This document shows positions 23,428-36,714 of a stretch of DNA of 64,000 nucleotides, in pieces (within the stretch, counting starts at the first letter, position 1; each line of letters begins with the position of its first letter). The DNA is from Lasiodiplodia sp. COLG20. Lineage: Eukaryota > Ascomycota > Dothideomycetes > Botryosphaeriales > Botryosphaeriaceae. The position numbers were made by a program, and so were the translations under genes. Location: positions 174,344 through 238,343 of the forward strand of contig VNWV01000023.1 of assembly GCA_009801085.1 (NCBI GenBank), read 5' to 3'. A model generated the notes under the pieces. That model saw only the letters and a list, made by a program, of their open reading frames with translations. It was not told the DNA's origin and did not search any database.

Positions 23428-24791
23428 CTTGTTGAAAACACACTGCAACCCTCGTCAAAGACCCGCAACCTGAAGCTTTGAACACAGACTTGTTGAGGCT
23501 GGACGTGAAGAGATGGGGGAAAGTAAGCTAGTCTGCAGGGACAAAGCCATTTTTGTATCGCATATTTCCCTCATATTGAGCTCTTTCTTGCCTAGTCTGG
23601 TGCGAATACAGGGCTTCCCAACAGCATACGCTAATCGAGGGACGATGGAACTTTTGGGTCCGATAGCAAGAAGTAAAGGGAGGAACGAGCCATTTCTACT
23701 CCTGGTAACAGACTCCAAAGCTTATATCGATTAGCGATAGTGGGATAAAGCTCTAGGATGAAAGCTGCATTCTGACAGCGTGCTCAAGTTGGGCGTATAG
23801 ATGACAGGACTAACATACCGCGTGTTTATACAGATGTCATGCATCTATATTCAACACTTCAATCCCAAGTGGATCGAGCTTGTGGGAAGATTCGTAGCCA
23901 ACATCATCAACAAGTGTAGACGCTTAGCTGATAGCGTAAGATAGTGAATAGGACGTAAGCTGCTAGTCCACCACCTAGGCAAAGAGGATGGATCAGTACG
24001 GTAGACGGGTCCCACTGGCTTTTAAACGCTGGCCTCAACTGCTTTTTGTCAGTACCCCATGGGGAATATTGAATCACTGCATTGTCCCGAAATACCCGTG
24101 GAGTGTCGCTAGGCCTAGCCGACAACCTACTCCCAGTAGAAAGCTACCCCAAGAATAACGGCCCAGGTGGGGTTTCGTGAATATTTAAGAGGGGAAATAC
24201 GGTCGATAATGCCCAAGTGATGACTTTGAAGGCTACAGTTATTGACCGAGCGTCATTCAACAAGTCTCCCTTTGCAACATGAATGCCAGGCACGTTAGCG
24301 GCTATAACGTCCAGAATAGGTAGGTTTACTTACCTGCTTTCTTTGGACGTTGAGGCTGGCACAGGTCGAGGTTCCAATGGCATGATCCAGAGAATTACAA
24401 GGGCGCACTACAAGGCGTTGGATTACTGAAAGACGTTAGGCCTTCCCCCACCAGTTCCCACATTATCGATCGTCTGGTCGGACTTCCCCCAGACACTATC
24501 AATTGCTCCTGTTACACCCGTCAACCTTTCACTCAGTCGATGCTTAATCCTCACCAGCACCCTTGCTTTGTATTCATTTCAATAAGCTTGTTAGACGGGG
24601 ATAAAGACGTTAAACTGGCATAGAGACCAAACTTCGAATGTGAAAATTTTTTTTGTCTGGCGCCAGCATTCGACCATTCCTCCCTTGAACCCAAGTATCA
24701 GATAACGCCGCTGCTCATGCACAACCACCCTTGCATCTGCTATCAGCCCTAAGTGAGAGCTCAACCAGTTAAAGGCTATCCAAGATGGAGC
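23428..24791. other. Intergenic region
   Basis: About 1.36 kb, richer in A and T than the flanking genes. It probably carries the 5' end or promoter of the Thr/Lys-rich gene, possibly with a missed first exon, and the 3' flank of CTR9. No other gene is supported. Confidence 0.4.
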
Positions 24792-27700
24792 CTACTCGTC
24801 TTCGTCATCTAGCCCACCCATTGGCGTGTCTGCATCACCATTTGCCGGCGCTGCCCCACCATCCTCATCCTCATCGTCGTCATCTACGACACGTTTCCGA
24901 TGCCTACTTGCCACAGGAACGTCCTCATCTCCGCTCTCCGCATCTGGCCTCGGCGAACCCTCGGCATCGTTGACCTTGGCAGCCAAAGACTCGTTCGCCG
25001 CCTGCGCCGTGTCATCCAGGTCCGACTCATCGTCGCTCTGCACAAATTCGCTCGACTTGTACTTGCTGTTCTGCACTTTGGTCTTGCGCTCGAGCTTTCT
25101 CTTCTTCTTCTTGCGTGGCTTGTCATCATCGGATCCACCAGGCGTGGCTGATGTGGTGGTCCGGCGCCTGGAGCGACGACCTTTACCACCTGCTTCACTG
25201 TCCGAGCCAGCCTCTCCCTCGCTGTCCGAGTCGGCGCCCTTCTTCTTACGCTTGCCACCTCCGCCACGGCTCTTCTTCTGGCGCTTCTTACGCTCACCTG
25301 TCTCCGTGTCTGTCGTCATTTCAGCCTCTTGCACACGCTTCTCTTCCTCAGCACGCTTAGAAGCAAGCTCGCGGTCGCGTTCTTGCATCTTCTGGCGTTC
25401 TTCTTGAATTTGACGGAGACGCTCAACTTCGGCTTCTTCCTTCTGCCGCTTCTCTTCCTCTCGCTTCTTTATCTCGGCTTCACGTTTCTCACGAGCTTCT
25501 CGAAGCTTGGCGGCATTCTTTTCCTCATACTCGCGCTGGTTCTGAATAGCACGCTCGAGCTGCTTGCGCTGTGTGTTGCGACCCATGTTAGCACGCGCTT
25601 CGATGTCTTGGCGCGGGAATGGTGGGTTCGGCGATTTTGCAATAGCACTGAATGCTTCGATGGCATTGTCCAAGCCCTTTGCTGCAGCCTCCACCTCCTC
25701 GAGGGAACGGGCGTTCTCGGGAAGGGTGTGGATGAGCTGAGCGATCTGGATCTGGACGAAGGCAACGTTGAATTTGAAGTGATCCTGTTCTGGGGCGACC
25801 TCAAGAGCCTAAATTCCGTTAGTCTTTGTTATCCTTGTCGAATCATATCACTTACCCTTTGCGAGTAGTCTAAGGAGGTCTTCATGGCCTGGATGTTCTT
25901 TTCCTGCTTGCCCTTTAGTAGCCAGACGCGACCTAGGCAAGCCAAGATAGTAGCATCGCGTGCGCGGTCCTTTGCAAGTGCCGTTTCGTAGTTCTCGATG
26001 GCGCGAGAGTATTGCTTGAGTTCACAGTAAACGTGTCCGAGGTTGATATACACGCTTGCGTCCTTCATGGTCTCTTTGACCTTGGTGAAGAGCTGCACGG
26101 CGCCGGCGAAGTCCTTGTTGCATTCGATGAGCGCAATGCCGATACCTTGCGCAGCATAAGCGTTCTTCGGATCCAGCTGAAGGGCCTTGTCGAAGAATTC
26201 AACGGCTCTTTGGTACATCTTGCGCCGCTTCTCTTTGTCCTGTTCGGTGTCTCTCCGCATTTCGCGGGCAATCGCCAGGTAGATGTTGCCCATGCCAGTG
26301 AGCGAATACCGATCGTGCTTGTCATACTGCTGCAAAGTATGCTTGTAATGACGTTGTTCTTGGTCCTCGTTGATGTTATTGGTCCGCTTCTTAGCCTTGC
26401 GCAAATACCAACCATACAAAGCGCGTACTTCCAGGTTCGCGGTCTCGGCTTTGTACAACTCTGACATGGCCTTCGGGCCCTCGTCCTGAGGGCTTTGTCG
26501 AAGCTTGATATACGTAAGACGGATGTTGGCATCCACATAGTCGCTGTGCCGTTGAAGAAGGCCTTCGTAAACCTTCTTGGCCTCGTCCCACATTCCCTCA
26601 GCCTCGTACGTGCGAGCCAAGCTGTAGGAGATCGTCGTCACCAGAGCATCGGTATCGACGGACTGGTCTTTGTCGCCTACTTTGACACACGCATTCAAAG
26701 CGGACTGGAACAACTCGCGAGCCTGGACGTACTTTTCCTGTTGGTAGTAGAAGCAACCCATGTTGTTGAGCAGCTGCGGCGGCAGATTTTCGCGAAGGCT
26801 ATTAAGGTGCGCCCGTTTAGCCTCTTCGTAGACCGCTTTTGCGGCCTCGTAGTTTTCCTGCTTGGGCTCCGGCGGCTGAGGTTCATCTGGCCGATCCTCC
26901 TCCGGAATCTCGTCCAATTCCATCTGCTCGACCTGGTGCAAACATTGGAGACTCTTCTCAGGATGGTCGGTCTCATACAGACGTGCAAGATTGAGGAGAA
27001 CAGCCGTATCCGGAGAGACCTTGCGCTTGGGATCTTTCCACGCCGAGCGAACACTCTCAAGGAGAGAGATGGCCTTCTTTAGCTCATTTGACTTGTCTTC
27101 TTTTGAGTTCGCAGCTTGGGCCGCGAAGACATCTTCAGCGTAAAGAGACCCCAGGAGAATCATGGCCTCAGTGCTCTTGCTCTGCTGAATGATCTTCTCC
27201 AATCGCAGCTTGGCGCCCTCGAAGTCCTGCAACATGATTCGAATTTGGGCCATACCAAACTTAGCCGGGAGGTAGCCCCGGTCTTCACCGCCGCGTGCAG
27301 TGTCGGCCCTCTGGTAGTACTCGAGCGCCTTGGAAATTTCGTTCTCGTAATGCTCCTTCCTACCAAGGAGATACCAGCCATCGCTGGCAACGGCATTAAC
27401 ATCGGTGAAGTCGATAGACCTCCTCGACAGCCGCTCCACTTGGGCCATCGCCTTCCTCATCAGAAAGTATCCTCCGAAGGTAGCGCAAGTCAGCGGGTAC
27501 TTGTCGTCCAGCTTGAAAGCCTTCTGCGTGTATTGGGTCATCGCTTTCTTGTAGACGGGAGCGAAATCGGGCGAAGAAGTTGGGTATTGGGAGGAGACAT
27601 TAAGGTGGTAAAGGCCAAGGAGAATGTTGGCAGTCTTGGAGTCGGGACACTGCAAAGTCTCGTTAGCGATGCTCCGCTGCTTTCGCACAGAAGAGCTTAC

Positions 27701-28603
27701 CAGTTCCAGTGCCCTTTCCCATGCGTTCCTGGCGTCATCCTTGTATCCTAATTGCCAAAGACAGCATCCAATACCAATGCGAGGATCAGGGTCGACCATG
27801 TCAGGAGCTTGTCCGAGTACCTGCTGGTAGGATGCCAGAGCATCCGAATACTTGCCAAGCGAGTATTGAACTCGCGCCTTTCCAAGAGTGGCCATAAGAT
27901 TCTTGCCTCCATATGCGCGAAGGGAGTCGTCGAAGCATTTTGCGGCTTGCCGCAGCGCATCGGTGCGTTCTGCGCTGTCAGGAGCGCCGGATTTTGTTTG
28001 CGTGATAGCAGAGGCGCGAAGGAGGTATAGAACTCCACGGGCCAGGAAAAGGGGGGCATAAGAAGGACTGATACGTGATGCGTCGTTGAGGTTTGAAGTA
28101 GCAGCCTGGATCCACTGCTCCTTGGTCTTGAGTTCCGGCCCAGCGCCCTCTATGAAAAGTCAGTTTTTGCATATAAACGGGAGTGAGCAGGCGTGGGGAT
28201 ACTCACCTGGCCTGAGACGGGGAGCCTCGCGGCACATGCAAAGATTCAGCCAGAACAGAGCACTCAGGATGCTAAGCTTCTCCTCGGCACCGGCTCTACT
28301 AAAGGCATCGCGGGCCTTGTGCAGAATGTCGATGGCCAAAGTGATCTTACGCTGCTTCGCATAGGCCAAAGCGATGGTCATCCATGTAGACTTCACCACA
28401 CTCTCATTCTCCAAAAGAATGCAGAGCTCGGTAGGATCATCGGCCAGCTCGACAAGGTCGATTTCGACCTGTTCGACAACATCTCCTTCGGCGACCGTCA
28501 CGTCAATGACACCAGGGATGTCCGAGAAGCGCTTCGACTCGATGATGCCATTGGCAGAGCCATGGCCGTTGACGCCGTTTGCAAGGCCGTTTGGAGCAGC
28601 CAT
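24792..28603 (-). CDS. CTR9: CTR9, TPR subunit of the Paf1 transcription elongation complex
   Basis: Three exons, 28603-28207, 28149-25856 and 25808-24792; 1,235 residues. Introns are GTGAGT...CATAG (57 bases) and GTAAGT...TTTAG (47 bases), both restoring continuous frame. The N-terminus (DIPGVIDVTV, DPTELCILLENE) and an array of tetratricopeptide repeats over about residues 130-850 identify the family. The C-terminal 300 residues form a long charged coiled-coil segment rich in Glu, Arg and Lys, then alternating acidic and Lys-rich patches and an Asp/Glu-rich end. In the nucleus CTR9 scaffolds Paf1C, which travels with RNA polymerase II and promotes H2B ubiquitination and H3K4/K36 methylation. 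Length agrees with fungal orthologues. Confidence 0.95.
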
Positions 28604-30258
28604 GGTGGGTTACGTTCGCGCGGAGGTGAGGTAGGCGCCGGGTCTTCGAGAGGGTCGAGGCGCGGGGGGAGGTGGGCGCGTTATACGCCCATCAAGGTCG
28701 CGCCGACGGTCCGGGGTGGAGGGCGGTTGCGGCGATGTTTGGGGTGGAGGGAAGAAGATGCGAAAGTGTATGGCGTTGACGCGAGACAGACAAGCATGAA
28801 TGCAACAGTCGAGCTGCGCGACGCTCGCCGGCCACGCTGGTCTTGGCGCCCCGACCGACCGGCCCGTTAATCCCTGCCGCTGATCACTTGCCATCGCCGG
28901 CGCCATCTCCAGCATTATCTTTCCTTACCGTGCATCGCCCACTGATTTGCGAGCGCTATGATCTTCAAAGCTTTTTCATATGAACAGGAACTGCTCAGTA
29001 CCCTGCATCCTCAAACACAGGGTTCGTGAAGTCGCTTTGACACCTGCTCACTACTTGCTTCTTTGTTCATGCCAATAATATTGGTAGTCACTTTGGCTGC
29101 AGATTGAATAAACACCAAGCCATGTTGTTCACTCTTGACTTGTAAACTAACTTTGACCAGGGTCATTGCTTACAATTTGCACGCCATACTTGTGAAAGTA
29201 AAAGCAAAAAATAAACATCTGGCCGCGCTACTATTGCCTAACTGGCATCAAAATTCTTTTTTTTTTTTTGGGTGCCGGTTATTTAAACTTGATCGTTTAA
29301 ATCGCCTAAAATTATTTGAGAGAACCTCGTCTGGTATCTTGTAATCTGTCCTGCTACTGGGAAGTTAGGCTATGCACAAACAAGCACTTTTAGAAAGGAC
29401 CAACAAGCAAAGGCTGCTGCATGGCTCAAGAATTTTCCATAGAAATGAAATCGAGTGGCACGCTAAAAAGGAAAAAAGGGGGAGGGACAAAGAAAAGCAC
29501 CCATCGCTGTGTCACAATACTGTTTAATCATGATCGCGGATCTTACCGTAGGACAGTAGGACCGTCGGGTACCGGAGTGAATCTGACCCGAAAATTGACA
29601 TGATTGGAATGTCAGAGTCTCGGATAACAACCAGCCCTGTCTGAATTAGGAAACGCTTGCGAATGTGGGGAAAACGGCATCTGTGCTCCAGTCCACAAAG
29701 TTGGCGTTTCATCAGCTAATGAGCCACGGTAAATGGTTCTAGTCTCTCCGGACCCCTTGTCATGCCATTTCCTATCTCACTGAAGTCGGTTACATTTGTA
29801 GATACCAACGGACGGTTACAATATTCCGTGAGCACGGTAGATTATATTGTTAATAATTGCAGTCTCCACTGTAGGGTCCAGATACCAAGACTATCTCCAT
29901 CACGCTAAGCGTCACGAACACTGTGCTATGATGTCGCTGACTACGGAGGATTATCCCTGCTTCTACGAGCTTCTACCCGGAGTCCATTCGACCTGCTGCC
30001 GAGAACATGACCATGTGCCTCGCTTCCAGGTCCTTGACGTCTCCACGATGGTGAATGCGAAATACGACTCCCAAAGCATCGTCGGCCGACGGGGACTAGA
30101 GGCAGATGCGCATGTTAGTGTGAGCGATCGGCAGCATTCGCATTGCCATACCACTGCTCCAGCCGCAAAAGGGTCCATGTCTCTGACTGCTCAAGGTAGG
30201 TGGGCTTGATCTTTGGTTGTTGCCACTCTGGTGTCGATACACCGCTAGACTCGGAGGC
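28604..30258. other. Intergenic region between CTR9 and CWC2
   Basis: About 1.65 kb. The first 300 bases are GC-rich and should be the CTR9 promoter. The rest is AT-richer, with a T-run near 29256-29269. ORFs are at most 120 codons and lack coding features. Confidence 0.45.
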
Positions 30259-31542
30259 TCAATCGCTGTCATCGTCGCTTCCATAACCGACAAGCGGGCC
30301 TTTGGGACGATCTTCATCCTTCTTTCCGGATGTGAAAGTGACACCCGAGGTCTTCAGCATGGCTAGCGTGGACCCAGAGAAGATACCACCGTCTTCAGCT
30401 GGGATTTGCTGTTGTTGCCGCTGATTGACTTCCTCCTCCTGATCAGCTGCTGCTTCGAGCAGTTTTTGTTCATCTGGTGCATCCAAGAGACCTCCATTTT
30501 GCGCCGCTTCTAACTGGGCGGCCTTTTCCTTGGCGTACCACACATCGTCCGGAGCTTCATATCCCTGCAAACCAAAGCTTCCCTCAATCTTCCTGCGCTT
30601 CTTTGAATCCGGGTCACGGCCTTCGATCTCAGCGACGTAATCGGCGGGCAGGGCGCGACGGATGGCTTCAGCAGCTTGTTCTTCAATGCGACGGGCCTCC
30701 CGCTTCTGAGCCTGCGGATTCGGGTCAACAGTGGCCCAGCGTACGTTGAGAATTTCACTGTGATCCAGAGCTTGGTGGGCCATAGCCTCCTTCGCGAACT
30801 GTGAGTTTGCTTCGTTGGTGTATGTTACGAAGGCGACGCCGCGGGTGTTGAGAACGCGTACTGTAATGGCCATTAGCATGACTGGCTCGTGGTTCAGCTG
30901 GCGTAAGTGCAACTTACTCCTGTCAATCTGGCCCCATTCCTGGAAATGGCGGGCGACAATTTCCTCTATGTCGTCGGTGACATGGATGCGGCCAACGTAA
31001 AGAGTCCTATTCTGCCTCATGAAGCTTCCGACGCCACCCATGTCATCACGGTAATCCGCATGCTTGTCTCGGCCAAAGCAGTCCACGTTGGGGTTGAACA
31101 TGTCGTGGATAGTGGGGAGGCGGTGCAGGTAATCGCAGTCAGCGCCCTTGGGACACAGGCCGCGGGCAAAGAAGAGGCAAAAATAGCTCCCCGGCACGCT
31201 GTCAGCGCGCGTGTAACCGCTGTCGCGGGCGACGTTGCAGCGCGACGGCGCAGCATGCTTGGAGAGGTACTTGTCCTCGCGATCGCCGCCACTCCACTTG
31301 TTGTACCAGATGTTGAAGATGGTGCCGGTCTGGGGCGGGGGCTCGGACTTGAAGGTGCTGGGGTCGACCTGGGGGCGGGCGGGCCTGCGCTTCTTGCGGA
31401 TGATCTTCTTCACCCTCTTGCCCTCGGCGTTGGTGGTGATGACGACTTTTTCGGCGCCGTCGGCCGACGTGGTCACCAGCTCTGTGGAGGCGGCATCTGC
31501 AGCGGCAGCGGGGGCAGCGGTCTGCTCAGCAACGTCGGTCAT
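30259..31542 (-). CDS. CWC2: Pre-mRNA-splicing factor CWC2 (CCCH zinc finger plus RRM)
   Basis: Two exons, 31542-30918 and 30860-30259, joined over a 57-base intron (GTAAGT...TTACAG) at GQIDR|IRVLNTRGVAFVTY; 408 residues. The start is the first ATG; the open frame upstream to 31710 has no ATG. The Torus/CCCH zinc finger (YFCLFFARGLCPKGADCDYLHR) lies at about 135-160, and an RRM follows at about 185-270 (TLYVGRI, GVAFVTYT). The C-terminal part is charged and Gln-rich and ends GYGSDDDSD. CWC2 belongs to the Prp19-associated complex and contacts U6 snRNA and the pre-mRNA in the catalytic spliceosome. Confidence 0.95.
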   Translation of the reverse strand: MTDVAEQTAAPAAAADAASTELVTTSADGAEKVVITTNAEGKRVKKIIRKKRRPARPQVDPSTFKSEPPPQTGTIFNIWYNKWSGGDREDKYLSKHAAPSRCNVARDSGYTRADSVPGSYFCLFFARGLCPKGADCDYLHRLPTIHDMFNPNVDCFGRDKHADYRDDMGGVGSFMRQNRTLYVGRIHVTDDIEEIVARHFQEWGQIDRSKLHLRQLNHEPVMLMAITVRVLNTRGVAFVTYTNEANSQFAKEAMAHQALDHSEILNVRWATVDPNPQAQKREARRIEEQAAEAIRRALPADYVAEIEGRDPDSKKRRKIEGSFGLQGYEAPDDVWYAKEKAAQLEAAQNGGLLDAPDEQKLLEAAADQEEEVNQRQQQQIPAEDGGIFSGSTLAMLKTSGVTFTSGKKDEDRPKGPLVGYGSDDDSD

Positions 31543-32615
31543 GGTGGCAGGCTGGGTAGGTGAGGTTGTCGGGACTGCTGGGGTCGGCGCAGAGGCGAAG
31601 CTGTTTAGTGTTGTGTCGGCTTGGCGTGTTTGCAAACGTTGCCAAGGCTGCGGCGGGGCCAAGCTTCGCTCGCAGGCAAGTCCGCTGCGTGGAGAGAGAT
31701 CTGCGGCCAAAAAAAGTCAAAGCCAGATAACGTTGGGCGCGACGTAAACATCACACACGCCATGTCTAGCTAACGCCCGCAGATAAACACGATTGCTTTT
31801 GGCAGGCTAGATGCCTCGGTCCACGGCTGGAAGCACGGGCAAAAACACTACGCCAGCAGGCTGCACAGGCTGATGCGTAGATAGCGACCATTCCACGCCC
31901 GTGCGGACGATATGAATGCGGAAATGACTGCCGTTCCAACGATGCCAGATGCAGAGAGAGCCTACCTAATGCCACGGAGTGACGGGGACTCGGGCGCCGA
32001 CGCGGGCGTTTGACGCCGCCACAGCTCCTTGGCCCAGGTTTAGCCGGGCGGTGACGCATACCGCCGTGTCGCCGCCGCGGTGACTCGAAGCGCGTGCTGA
32101 CAGTTGTGCAAGCTGACGCAGCGGGGCGGCTGCGGGTGCCTGGTTCTCGAAGGATTCTGGAGGGCTCACGATGGCTCATGATGGCGGGGAGACGCGAAAT
32201 AAGAGCCATTGCGCGGTCGCCGAAACAGGAAGGGCTTGCGAGGCGGCTGGCCTGGTGCCGCAGGCAGGCCGGTGATCAGACCAACCAGCGGTCTCCCGAA
32301 AGCGAGACGGACCCGCCGTCGTACTCGTTCGGTTCCCACAGGCCCCGCGCGTCACGGAAGAAGCCCAGAAGCCTCTCGGGAGCAGTGGCTGCCGAACATA
32401 AAGCTGTACAACGCTCCAGGCTCCCAGATATAATTAATAGGATAGAGCGCCCAGCCGTGAACTTTTGCCCCTCCACCTCTCACTTGCATTCGTGCCCACC
32501 ACCCCTCCTCTCGCTGCCACCCAGCCTTCGTCTGCCCGCACTGCCCTACACACTTCGACAATTGCGAGAGAGCCGCAACACCAAGCACGGGCCTCCTGCC
32601 CGCCCCTTGTTCACC
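31543..32615. promoter_or_regulatory. Divergent promoter region, CWC2 / ABC transporter
   Basis: 1,073 bases between divergent starts. A TATAATTAATA stretch at about 32428-32438 followed by a pyrimidine-rich tract at 32465-32530 looks like the core promoter and leader of the transporter. The transporter frame is open through this region to 32094, which I treat as fortuitous. Confidence 0.45.
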
Positions 32616-35600
32616 ATGGTCAACGACGGGGACCAGCCTCAGCTCTCGACCGAGTCCGAAAAACACATAAGCCAGGCGCCTTCCTCGGCCACCGACGTGA
32701 CGGTCAACAATGAGAAGGCATTGTTCAACGCTGCTGCCGCCCCGGCCGAAACGCCTGCACTGAATCCGGTCAACACCCAGAACATTGACGTCAAGGAAAC
32801 CGAAGAGGAGGAGACAGACCCTTTCGCTCACCTTCCGGAAAATGAGAGGGCTATCTTGAAGCGGCAGCTCGACACTCCCGCCGTCAACATCTCCTACCTG
32901 GCTCTCTATCGCTATGCCACTAAGCTCGAGTGGATCATCATCGCCGTCTCGTCCATCTGCGCCATTGCCGCCGGTGCTGTGCTCCCGCTCATGACCGTCG
33001 TCTTTGGCTCTCTCTCCGGCTCCTTCCAAGGCTTGTTCCAGAAAACCATATCTCCGAGCGATTTCAACGATGAATTGACCAAGTTTGTTCTCTACTTTGT
33101 CTACCTCTTCATTGGCGAGTTCTTTACCTGCTACATTGCCACCGTCGGCTGGATCTATGTCGGCGAGCGCATCTCCTCCAGGATTCGGGAGAACTACCTC
33201 GCTGCCATCCTCCGCCAGAATGTCGGCTACTTCGACAAGCTGGGTGCCGGAGAGATCACGACCAGAATCACCGCTGACGCCAACCTGGTCCAAGATGGTA
33301 TTTCCGAGAAGGTCGGTCTCGTCCAGCAGTCGGTTGCAACCTTCATCACTGCCTTTATCATCGGCTTCGTCAAGTATTGGAAGCTTACCTTGATCCTGTG
33401 CTCCACCATCTTCGCCATTGTCTTCACCATGGGAGGTGGCTCCACCTTTATCATGAAGTACAACAAGCAATCACTTGCTTCTTACGCTCTGGGAGGAACT
33501 GTTGTCGAGGAGGTTTTCAGTTCTATCAGGAATGCTGTGGCTTTTGGAACCCAGGATAAGCTTGCCCGCCAGTACAACGAGCACCTCGTTGTTGCTGAGT
33601 TCTGGGGCAAGAAGCAAAAGACGGTGCTCGCTGCCATGCTTGGCGCCATGATGACCATTGTCTACCTCAACTACGGCTTGGCATTCTGGATGGGCTCCAG
33701 ATACCTTGTTGCAGGCGACATGACACTTTCCGACGTCTTGACTATTCTCCTTGCCGTCATGATTGGCGCCTTCTCCCTTGGCCACATCGGTCCCTGGCTG
33801 CAGTCTTTCACCACTGCCACTGCTGCCGCTTCGAAGATGTACAGCACCATCGACAGAGTCTCACCTCTTGATCCCACCTCCAAGGAAGGCAGGAAGCTTG
33901 ACCAACTTGAAGGACGCGTCGAGCTCAGGAACGTCAAGCACATCTACCCCTCGCGCCCCGAGGTTACTGTCATGGACGGCGTTGATCTTGTCGTCGAGGC
34001 CGGCAAAACCACCGCCCTTGTCGGTGCCTCCGGGTCTGGAAAGAGTACCATTGTTGGGCTTGTCGAACGCTTCTACGACCCGGTTGGCGGCGAAGTCTTG
34101 CTGGACGGTGTCAACGTACAAGACCTCAATTTGCACTGGTTGCGCCAACAGATTGCCCTTGTTCAACAGGAGCCCGTCCTCTTTGCCACGACCATCTTCA
34201 ACAACATCAAGCACGGTCTCATCGGCACGCAGTACGAGCAGATGGACGAAGGCAAAATCCGCGAAATGGTCGAAAATGCTGCCAGAATGTCCAACGCTCA
34301 CGACTTTGTGTCTGCCCTTCCTGAAGGTTACGAGACCAACGTCGGTGAACGTGGCTTCTTGCTTTCCGGTGGCCAGAAGCAGCGTATTGCCATTGCTCGT
34401 GCCATTGTCAGTGACCCGAAGATTCTCCTTCTGGACGAAGCTACATCAGCTTTGGATACGAAAAGCGAGGGTGTTGTACAAGCCGCACTGGACAAGGCTG
34501 CACAGGGTCGGACTACGATCGTTATCGCACATCGTCTCTCCACGATCAAGACTGCCGATAAGATCGTTGTCATGACCAAAGGCCGCATCGTCGAACAGGG
34601 CAACCACAATGAACTCTTGGAGAAGAAAGCTGCCTATTACAATCTCGTGGAAGCTCAGAGAATTGCCGCAGCGAGCGAGAAGGTTGAAGATGAAGAGACC
34701 GAGCCCACCGAAACCGATGATGAGCACCTCAAGCGCATCGCGTCATCTCACTCCGGCAAGGGCGCTTTCTCTTCTGATCCTGATGATGATGTGGCAGCAA
34801 GACTGAAGCGCTCGCAGACTGGAAAGTCCGAGTCCAGCGTCGCCCTTTCCAAGAAGCAACCCGAGAAAACGCGGAATTACTCGCTCGCCACCCTCATCAA
34901 ACTCATCGCAAGCTTTAACAAGCAGGAATGGCTCCTGATGCTTCAGGGGCTGTTCTGGTCCGTCATCGCCGGTGGTGGTAATCCGACTCAAGCTGTCTTT
35001 TTCGCAAAGTCGATTTCCGCCCTATCGAAGCCTCCTTCGGAGTACGGCGAGCTTCGCTCCGAGGCAAACTTCTGGAGCTTGATGTATCTTATGCTGGCCC
35101 TCACTCAGCTGCTTTCTTTCACGGCCCAGGGGTTGTGTTTTGCCGTCTGTTCTGAGAAGCTCATCCACCGCGTCCGTGATACTGCTTTCCGGACCATGCT
35201 CCGACAGGATATTGCCTTCTTCGACAAGGACGAAAACAGTGCAGGTGCTCTGACATCCTTCCTCTCCACGGAGACCACCGCCCTTGCCGGATTGAGCGGA
35301 GCTACCCTTGGAACAATTTTCACGGTTCTGACAACACTTATCGGAGCTCTTGCGGTCGGCATCTCCATTGGATGGAAACTTGGTTTGGTCTGTACTTCGA
35401 CCATCCCTGTGCTGCTCGTCTGTGGCTTCCTCCGATTCTGGATTTTGGCCCGCTTCGAGCAGCGGTCGAAGAAGGCGTACGAGGCTTCAGCTTCGTACGC
35501 TTGCGAGGCGACCTCGGCCATCCGCACCGTTGCTTCTCTGACTCGGGAGGAGGACGTCTATGTCAATTATCGTCAGCAGCTGGCGGCACAAGGCGCGAAG

Positions 35601-36714
35601 AACTTGCGTTCAATTCTGCGGTCTTCATCGCTGTATGCGCTCTCTCAATCTGGCATGTTTCTGTGCACTGCCCTCGGTTTCTGGTACGGTGGAAAGCTCA
35701 TCAGCAAGGGGGAATACACGCTGTTCCAATTCTTCGTGTGTTTCTCTGCCATCACCTTCGGTGCCCAGTCGGCTGGTACCATCTTCAGCTTCGCTCCGGA
35801 CATGGGCAAGGCCAAGCATGCCGCTGTCCAGTTGAAGACGCTATTTGATCGCAAGCCCGAGATCGACACCTGGTCCCAGGAGGGCGAGAAGCTTGATACG
35901 ATGGAGGGCAACATTGAATTCCGTAATGTGCACTTCCGCTACCCGACGCGTCCCGAGCAACCGGTTCTCCGCGGTCTTGATCTCACTGTCAAACCCGGTC
36001 AATACGTCGCCCTCGTTGGCGCCAGTGGCTGTGGTAAAAGTACCACGATCGCCCTTCTGGAACGTTTCTACGACCCTTTGACTGGCGGCATCTACGTCGA
36101 CGGAAAGGAAATTTCTTCTCTCAACCTCAACGATTACCGCAGCTACATCGCGCTGGTCAGCCAGGAACCTACGCTGTACCAAGGCACAATTAGGGACAAC
36201 ATCTTGCTGGGAGCCGATCGTGAGAATGTGCCAGAAGAAGCCATCATCAAGGCCTGCAAGGACGCCAATATCTACGACTTCATCATGTCCCTTCCGTAAG
36301 TATTCACTTGCTTTAAATGCTGATGTGATTGAAGAAAGCTAACAATCATCGCGTAGTGAGGCTTTCAACACCGTTTGCGGCAGCAAAGGAACGCTCCTCT
36401 CTGGTGGTCAGAAGCAACGTATTGCCATCGCCCGCGCCCTCCTCCGCGACCCGAAAATCTTGCTGCTCGACGAAGCCACCTCTGCGCTTGACTCCGAATC
36501 AGAGAAGGTCGTCCAGGCGGCACTTGATGCCGCCGCCAAGGGCCGCACCACCCTCGCTGTCGCCCATCGTCTTAGCACCATCCAGAAAGCCGATGTCATC
36601 TACGTCTTCGACGGAGGCAAGGTTGTTGAGTCGGGTACACACAACGAGTTGCTGGCACGCAAGGGCAGGTACTTTGAATTGGTCAGCTTGCAGAGCTTGG
36701 AGAAGCAAAAGTAG
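32616..36714 (+). CDS. ABCB-type (P-glycoprotein/MDR) full-size ABC transporter
   Basis: Two exons, 32616-36295 and 36357-36714 (61-base intron, GTAAGT...CGTAG); 1,345 residues, a normal length for fungal ABCB full transporters. Order is TM domain 1, NBD1, TM domain 2, NBD2. NBD1 has Walker [10 protein letters not shown] (about residue 470), signature LSGGQKQR (about 583), Walker [13 protein letters not shown] and the IAHRLST switch. NBD2 has Walker [10 protein letters not shown] (about 1,134), signature LSGGQKQR (about 1,241, in exon 2), [12 protein letters not shown] and VAHRLST. Both ATP sites therefore look catalytically complete. The acidic N-terminus and the linker (about 690-740) are hydrophilic. 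Family members export drugs, toxins or lipopeptides across the plasma membrane. A Ste6-type role is possible in principle, but nothing local supports it. Confidence 0.94.

Noticed and set aside
32352..33470. 372-codon ORF on the minus strand opposite the ABC transporter
   Set aside because: It mirrors the GC-biased third positions of the transporter, has no domain and no splice or start support.
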